Below the pieces are notes generated by a model. It saw nothing but the letters and a program-made list of their open reading frames with translations. It was not told the DNA's origin and searched no databases. From assembly GCA_900540865.1 (NCBI GenBank), contig UQHH01000017.1, positions 1-43,146 of the forward strand: a stretch of DNA of 43,146 nucleotides. The letters run 5' to 3'. Positions 39,289 to 43,146 of the stretch are shown in pieces. The DNA is from an uncultured Oscillospiraceae bacterium (GTDB lineage Bacteria > Bacillota > Clostridia > Oscillospirales > Acutalibacteraceae). Both the position numbers and the translations under genes were made by a program. Position 1 is the first letter of the stretch. The number at the start of each line of letters is the position of its first letter.

Positions 39289-41517
39289 TTACATCGCCGT
39301 ATGGAAGGTACGGCTGATGACCTCTTTCTGCTGTTCCCGCGACAGCTTGTGGAAATTGACGGCATATCCGGAGACGCGGATGGTAAGGTTCGGGTACTTC
39401 GCCGGGTCCTCATATGCCGCGACGAGCTTTTCCCTGTCGAGCACATTCACGTTGATGTGGTGCGCGCCGTTTGCAAAATAGCCGTCAAGGATGGATACGA
39501 GGTTCCGCCGGCGTTCCTCCTCTGTTTTGCCGAGCGTGGACGGCGTGATGGAGAACGTGTTGGAAATACCGTCGCGGCAGTATTGGTAGGGAAGCTTTGC
39601 GACCGAGTTCAAGGAAGCGAGCGCCCCGTTTTCCTCACGGTTGTGCATGGGGTTTGCGCCCGGCGCGAACGGCTCGCCGGCTTTTCTGCCGTCGGGCGTC
39701 GCGCCCGTTTTCTTTCCGTATACGACGTTCGAGGTAATCGTAAGCGCCGAAAGCGTATGCTCCGCTCCGCGGTAGGCGGGCGTCTTTTTCAGCTCTTCAT
39801 ACGTCTTCTTCAGCTCGTCTGCGGCAATACTGTCCACACGGTCGTCGTCGTTTCCAAACTTCGGGAAACCGCCCTCACGGGTAAAATCGATGATATAGCC
39901 GTTTTCGCCGCGCACGGGGTGTACCTTTGCGTATTTGATTGCGCTCAGAGAATCCGCAAGCACGGAAAGGCCCGCCACGCCGAACGCCATAAAACGGTGG
40001 ACGTCCGTATCGTGCAGCGCCATCTGCGTTTTTTCATAGGCGTATTTGTCGTGCATGTAATGGATGACGTTCATTGTGTTCACATAAAGGCCGCACAGCC
40101 ATTTGCGGTAGGAATCGAAGCGGTTTATCACCTCTTCATAATCGAGCGTATCCTTTTCATACGGCTTTTGCTGCGGGCCGATATGCATACCGCTGACCGT
40201 GTCGTACCCGCCGTTTAAAGCAAGCAGCAAGAGCTTCGGCAGGTTGCACCGCGCGCCGAAGAACTGCATCTGCTTGCCGATTTCCATTGCGGAAACACAG
40301 CAGGCGATGCCGTAGTCGTCGCCGTAAACCGGGCGCATCAAATCGTCGTTTTCGTATTGGATGGAATCGGTGTCCGCCGATACCTTCGCGCAGAAGGTTT
40401 TGAATTCCTCCGGCAAAGCCTTTGACCAGAGCACCGTAAGGTTCGGTTCCGGGGAAGAGCCCATGGTATAAAGCGTGTTGAGGAACCGAAAGGAGCTTTT
40501 CGTAACGAGCGTCCTTCCATCCTTGCCCATACCGCCGAGGCTTTCGGTAATCCACATCGGGTCGCCGCCGAACAGCTCGTTGTAGGACGGCGTGCGCAGA
40601 TGGCGCGCCATACGCAGCTTCATGACAAAATCGTCTATCAGCTCCTGCGCCGTTTCCTCCGTGAGAATGCCCGTTTTTAAATCGCGCTCGATGTAAATGT
40701 CCAGGAACGTGCTCACGCGTCCCAGAGACATAGCGGCGCCGTTTTGCTCCTTAATGGAAGCGAGATAGGCGAAATACGTCCACTGCACGGCTTCCCTTGC
40801 GTCCTTTGCGGGTGCGCTGATATTAAAGCCGTACATTCCCGCCATGGTTTTGAGCTTTTCGAGGAATGCAATCTGCTCAAACAGCTCCTCGCTCAAGCGG
40901 ATGGACTCGACGTTCATTACCCCCGCGCCGATGAGCGCCTTGTCCTGCTTTTTGCAGGCAATCAGGTGGTCAACGCCGTAAAGCGCCGCCCTGCGGTAGT
41001 CCCCGATGATGCGCCCCCTGCCGTACGCGTCCGGCAGGCCGGTAATGACGCCCGTTTTCCTTACAAGGCGCATTTCGTCTGTATATACGCGGAACACGCC
41101 GTCGTTGTGCGTGGTGCGGAACTGGAATTCCTGCTCAATTTTGTCGGACAGCCTGCAGCCGTATGCCTCGCACGCCTGCCTTGCCATGCGGATGCCGCCG
41201 AACGGGTTGACGCCGCGCTTTAAGGGCGCGTCGGTCTGAAGGCCGACGATGATTTCCTTTTCCTTATCGAGGTACCCCGGCTGATAGTGCGTCAGGGAAG
41301 ATACGGTGGTCGTGTCGATGTCGAGCACGCCGCCCTTTTCCCGTTCCTGCCGGAACAAATCGATAAGCTTGCCGTAAAGCTCCTTGGTACGGGGCGTCGC
41401 CTGCGCCAAAAAGGCAGGGCCGCCTTCATACGGCGTATAATTTTTCTGGATAAAATCGCGCACGTCGATTTCGTTTACCCAGCTTCCCTCGTGAAAACCT
41501 GTCCATTGTTCCCTCAT
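39289..41517 (-). CDS. pflB: Pyruvate formate-lyase
   Basis: The 742-residue protein is a complete PflB: catalytic Cys406-Cys407 in IACCVSAMEIGKQMQFFGARCNL, and glycyl-radical Gly717 in RVSGYAVNF, 25 residues from the end. It converts pyruvate and CoA to acetyl-CoA and formate; formate feeds one-carbon metabolism and acetyl-CoA feeds AckA through acetyl phosphate. ATG at 41517 has AGGAGGATGTCAG ahead. The frame upstream is leader RNA. Expression is gated by the ZTP riboswitch at 41539-41636. Confidence 0.97.
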   Translation of the reverse strand: MREQWTGFHEGSWVNEIDVRDFIQKNYTPYEGGPAFLAQATPRTKELYGKLIDLFRQEREKGGVLDIDTTTVSSLTHYQPGYLDKEKEIIVGLQTDAPLKRGVNPFGGIRMARQACEAYGCRLSDKIEQEFQFRTTHNDGVFRVYTDEMRLVRKTGVITGLPDAYGRGRIIGDYRRAALYGVDHLIACKKQDKALIGAGVMNVESIRLSEELFEQIAFLEKLKTMAGMYGFNISAPAKDAREAVQWTYFAYLASIKEQNGAAMSLGRVSTFLDIYIERDLKTGILTEETAQELIDDFVMKLRMARHLRTPSYNELFGGDPMWITESLGGMGKDGRTLVTKSSFRFLNTLYTMGSSPEPNLTVLWSKALPEEFKTFCAKVSADTDSIQYENDDLMRPVYGDDYGIACCVSAMEIGKQMQFFGARCNLPKLLLLALNGGYDTVSGMHIGPQQKPYEKDTLDYEEVINRFDSYRKWLCGLYVNTMNVIHYMHDKYAYEKTQMALHDTDVHRFMAFGVAGLSVLADSLSAIKYAKVHPVRGENGYIIDFTREGGFPKFGNDDDRVDSIAADELKKTYEELKKTPAYRGAEHTLSALTITSNVVYGKKTGATPDGRKAGEPFAPGANPMHNREENGALASLNSVAKLPYQYCRDGISNTFSITPSTLGKTEEERRRNLVSILDGYFANGAHHINVNVLDREKLVAAYEDPAKYPNLTIRVSGYAVNFHKLSREQQKEVISRTFHTAM

Positions 41518-41538
41518 CTGACATCCTCCTATCCAAAT

Positions 41539-41636
41539 AAAAAGGGCAACCCCAAAAAAGGATTGCCCAGACGGTCGGCTCGTTCTCTCTCCTTGCGCCA
41601 CTGTGGTGCTCCACAATTACCCGTCAGGCGCAAGGG
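41539..41636 (-). promoter_or_regulatory. ZTP (pfl) riboswitch with terminator platform
   Basis: Read leftward, CCTTGCGCC (41635-41627) pairs with GGCGCAAGG (41599-41591) around a TGTGG/CCACA hairpin. A tail GCCGACCGTCTGGGC (41579-41565), the hallmark 3' part of pfl RNA, follows. The GGGCAA of that tail (from 41568) also pairs with TTGCCC (41549-41544) to form a terminator ending in TTTTTATTT, so aptamer folding and termination exclude each other. Known ZTP switches turn genes on when the folate-stress signal ZTP binds. A TGCTACAAT extended -10 lies further upstream (41770-41762). Confidence 0.87.
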
Positions 41637-41814
41637 CTGATTTGATTGTGATTGTTACAAATAAATTTGGAAAATACAGGCTTAAAAAACAACCAGACGA
41701 AAAATCCACTGTAAAATTCCAAAAACACATAAAAAACCATATTTTGTGCTTTGATGGGTTTATTGTAGCATATCTTGTTGCCGTTTTCCATATATATGAG
41801 AATTTTCCGCAAAA

Positions 41815-41842
41815 TTGTACAGTTACATAATAGAAGTAGAAT
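41815..41842 (+). promoter_or_regulatory. Promoter of the small helical protein gene
   Basis: TTGTAC (41815-41820), a 16-base spacer and TAGAAT (41837-41842), about 59 bases ahead of the start codon. Confidence 0.6.
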
Positions 41843-41900
41843 AAAACGCTGTATTTTTGGTGATTGATGGGAATACTGGATTGTAAGGAGATGATTTCAC

Positions 41901-42335
41901 ATGGAAAAAAATGAAAATATAACCCTATTAAATTTTGTCTACCAGAACTCCCAGATGGGCGTGAACACCATCAACCAGCTGCTCGGCATTATCGAGGGTG
42001 AGGATTTCAAGCGCCATATGGAGGCGCAGCTTGAGGAATACCGCAAGATAAACACCGCGGCAAAGGCGATGCTCAACAAATTCGGCACGGATGAAAAGGG
42101 CCTGAACGCTTACGAGAAGGTCAGAACGTATTTGATGATTGATATGCAGACGCTAACCGACAAAACCCCGTCCCATATTGCGGAGATGATGATTGTCGGC
42201 AGCACAATGGGCGTAGTCAAGGCCATCCGCGACACGCACAAGTGCGCAGACGCAGACGAGAACGTAATTGGCCTGATGCAGAAGCTCTGCGATATTGAAG
42301 AGGAAAACATTACACAGCTCAAAAAGTTTTTGTAA
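41901..42335 (+). CDS. Small all-helical protein, possible four-helix bundle
   Basis: The 144-residue protein (MEKNENITLLNFVYQNSQMG) is predicted almost entirely helical in four segments (about 5-30, 33-62, 68-108, 118-144), like ferritin-like or DUF2383/DUF892-type four-helix bundles. I see no full di-iron ligand set, so iron binding is not claimed. AAGGAGATGATTTCAC lies ahead of ATG. It is a single-gene unit with its own promoter and terminator, divergent from pflB. Confidence 0.8.
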   Translation: MEKNENITLLNFVYQNSQMGVNTINQLLGIIEGEDFKRHMEAQLEEYRKINTAAKAMLNKFGTDEKGLNAYEKVRTYLMIDMQTLTDKTPSHIAEMMIVGSTMGVVKAIRDTHKCADADENVIGLMQKLCDIEEENITQLKKFL

Positions 42336-42357
42336 TTGCATGCTATGCGCGCCGTAT

Positions 42358-42390
42358 AAAAGAGCAGGGATGAAATATCCCTGCTCTTTT
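42358..42390 (+). terminator. Terminator of the small helical protein gene
   Basis: AAAAGAGCAGGGAT and ATCCCTGCTCTTTT form a perfect 14-bp stem around a 5-base loop, 22 bases past the stop. Confidence 0.95.
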
Positions 42391-42542
42391 GTTGTGTATA
42401 TTTCTAAGCAGATAAAAAAATCGTGTTGCCAAATGGTATCAATATAAAAATTCCGTGAAAATTTGTGCTATAAAGGTTTTAAGAAATATAATTTTTAAGC
42501 TGTGGTAAACAGATTAATAAAAAGGTAAGGGAGGAAAATAAA

Positions 42543-42862
42543 ATGAATTTAGAATTGAAATTACCGCCGCCCTATGATGAAAGTAACTACCCGTTTTTGC
42601 TGGATAACAAGATTTTGGAGCAAATCGGCTTTGCGGTAGGATGCTTTGAAAACTACCGGCTGCTCACGAGGAAAAGCTGGATATGGACGGAAAGCAGTAT
42701 AACTTTCAATTAAATCGTTTTGTCCTGGCGTGCGTGCATTGGTGCCAAAATAAAAACAGTGCGTACGATAACATAGGCAATGGATACGGCTTTGTTACAA
42801 ATATGCTGAAATCCTGCTGCGGCAGGCAGAATGACATAAAGCTACCGAAGGACGACATGTGA
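42543..42862 (+). pseudogene. Small gene broken by a frameshift
   Basis: ATG at 42543 follows a strong GGGAGGAAAATAAA site and reads MNLELKLPPPYDESNYPFLL for 56 codons, stopping near 42713. A second frame carries on as EEKLDMDGKQYNFQLNRFVL to a stop at 42860-42862. The frames join near 42665-42675 (CTGCTCACGAGGAAAAG), where a one-base change would give one protein of about 106 residues. TTGTGC and TATAAT (42463, 42487) form a possible promoter. I do not recognise the family. A sequencing error or true frameshift mutation is possible. Confidence 0.65.
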
Positions 42863-43146
42863 AAGGGAAGAAAAAGCAAGTACCGCACCCACGAGGTACT
42901 CCGCGCGCAGGCGCGGCGCTGAACGGTCCCGTAGTACCGTTTTTACACCCCGCGCATAAAACGAGGAACGGACAAGCTTTCTATAAAACGGGGATGGTAA
43001 GGGGCGCAGCCCCTTGCTCGGCTGGAAAGGGTCAAGGGAAAACCTGCGACGAGGTTTTCCCTGTCGGCGGAAAGGTGATTGCAAAAGAGGAAAACCGCCG
43101 AAACGGTTTCCCTCTTTTGAATAAACATATAAAGTTTTATGAAGAA
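42863..43146. other. Structured noncoding tail
   Basis: No gene is supported. The stretch is packed with inverted repeats: ACGGT-N8-ACCGT then TTTT (42923-42944, a likely terminator of the broken gene), AAGGGGC-GCA-GCCCCTT (42999-43015), GGGAAAACCT-GCGACG-AGGTTTTCCC (43036-43061), and AAAAGAGG-A-AAACCG with its complement CGGTTT-C-CCTCTTTT (43083-43118). It may be a dispersed repeat element or an untranslated RNA. Confidence 0.6.

Noticed and set aside
39301..40218. Plus-strand open frame of 305 codons
   Set aside because: It is antisense to pflB, whose catalytic motifs are intact.

Overview
The window looks like a chromosome segment from an anaerobic, fermentative member of the Bacillota, class Clostridia, probably a gut Oscillospiraceae/Eubacteriales relative. 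The evidence is a ctsR-mcsA-mcsB-clpC stress operon with CtsR boxes, DarA, DnaD and DnaI-type primosome proteins, TmcAL, pyruvate formate-lyase under a ZTP (pfl) riboswitch, class-2 GalT, and TTGACA-17-TATAAT promoters. Genus is not decidable from the sequence. There is no integrase, CRISPR array or rRNA gene.

Positions 1-5750 are accessory DNA ending beside the 3' end of a tRNA-Leu gene. A leftward operon encodes a BlaI-type repressor, an M56 (BlaR1-like) membrane protease without a penicillin sensor domain, and an ABC ATPase with its permease, which is cut by the window edge. Two TACA/TGTA operators are visible. Diverging from it are four small rightward genes (an acidic-linker protein, two unknown proteins and a SprT-like zinc protein). 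Each lies behind a copy of the same roughly 50-95 nt leader, and the first three are followed by near-identical GC-rich terminators. This repeated leader-gene-terminator module is the most unusual thing in the window.

Positions 5750-23400 are core chromosome. In order they hold tRNA-Leu(GAG), a TSCPD protein and a PHP phosphoesterase, tRNA-Gly(CCC), the dnaD-like/dnaI-like pair, ackA, tmcAL, a small membrane protein, an XRE regulator, the clpC stress operon, darA-corA, a purine salvage pair (purine nucleoside phosphorylase and adenosine deaminase), an unrecognised 240-residue protein, and an orphan LytTR response regulator near TTTGGTAT repeats.

Positions 23400-37430 form a galactoside-use region. 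A lipoprotein binding protein, two ABC permeases and LacZ make a leftward operon punctuated by two strong RNA hairpins. GalK and GalT, also leftward, handle the released galactose. A YesN/YesM-type two-component pair between them probably senses the sugar. GalU follows. No transporter ATPase and no galE are present. The right end (37450-43146) carries a RING/zinc-ribbon membrane protein, the pflB-pflA operon with its riboswitch, a small helical protein, a frameshifted small gene and a hairpin-rich noncoding tail.
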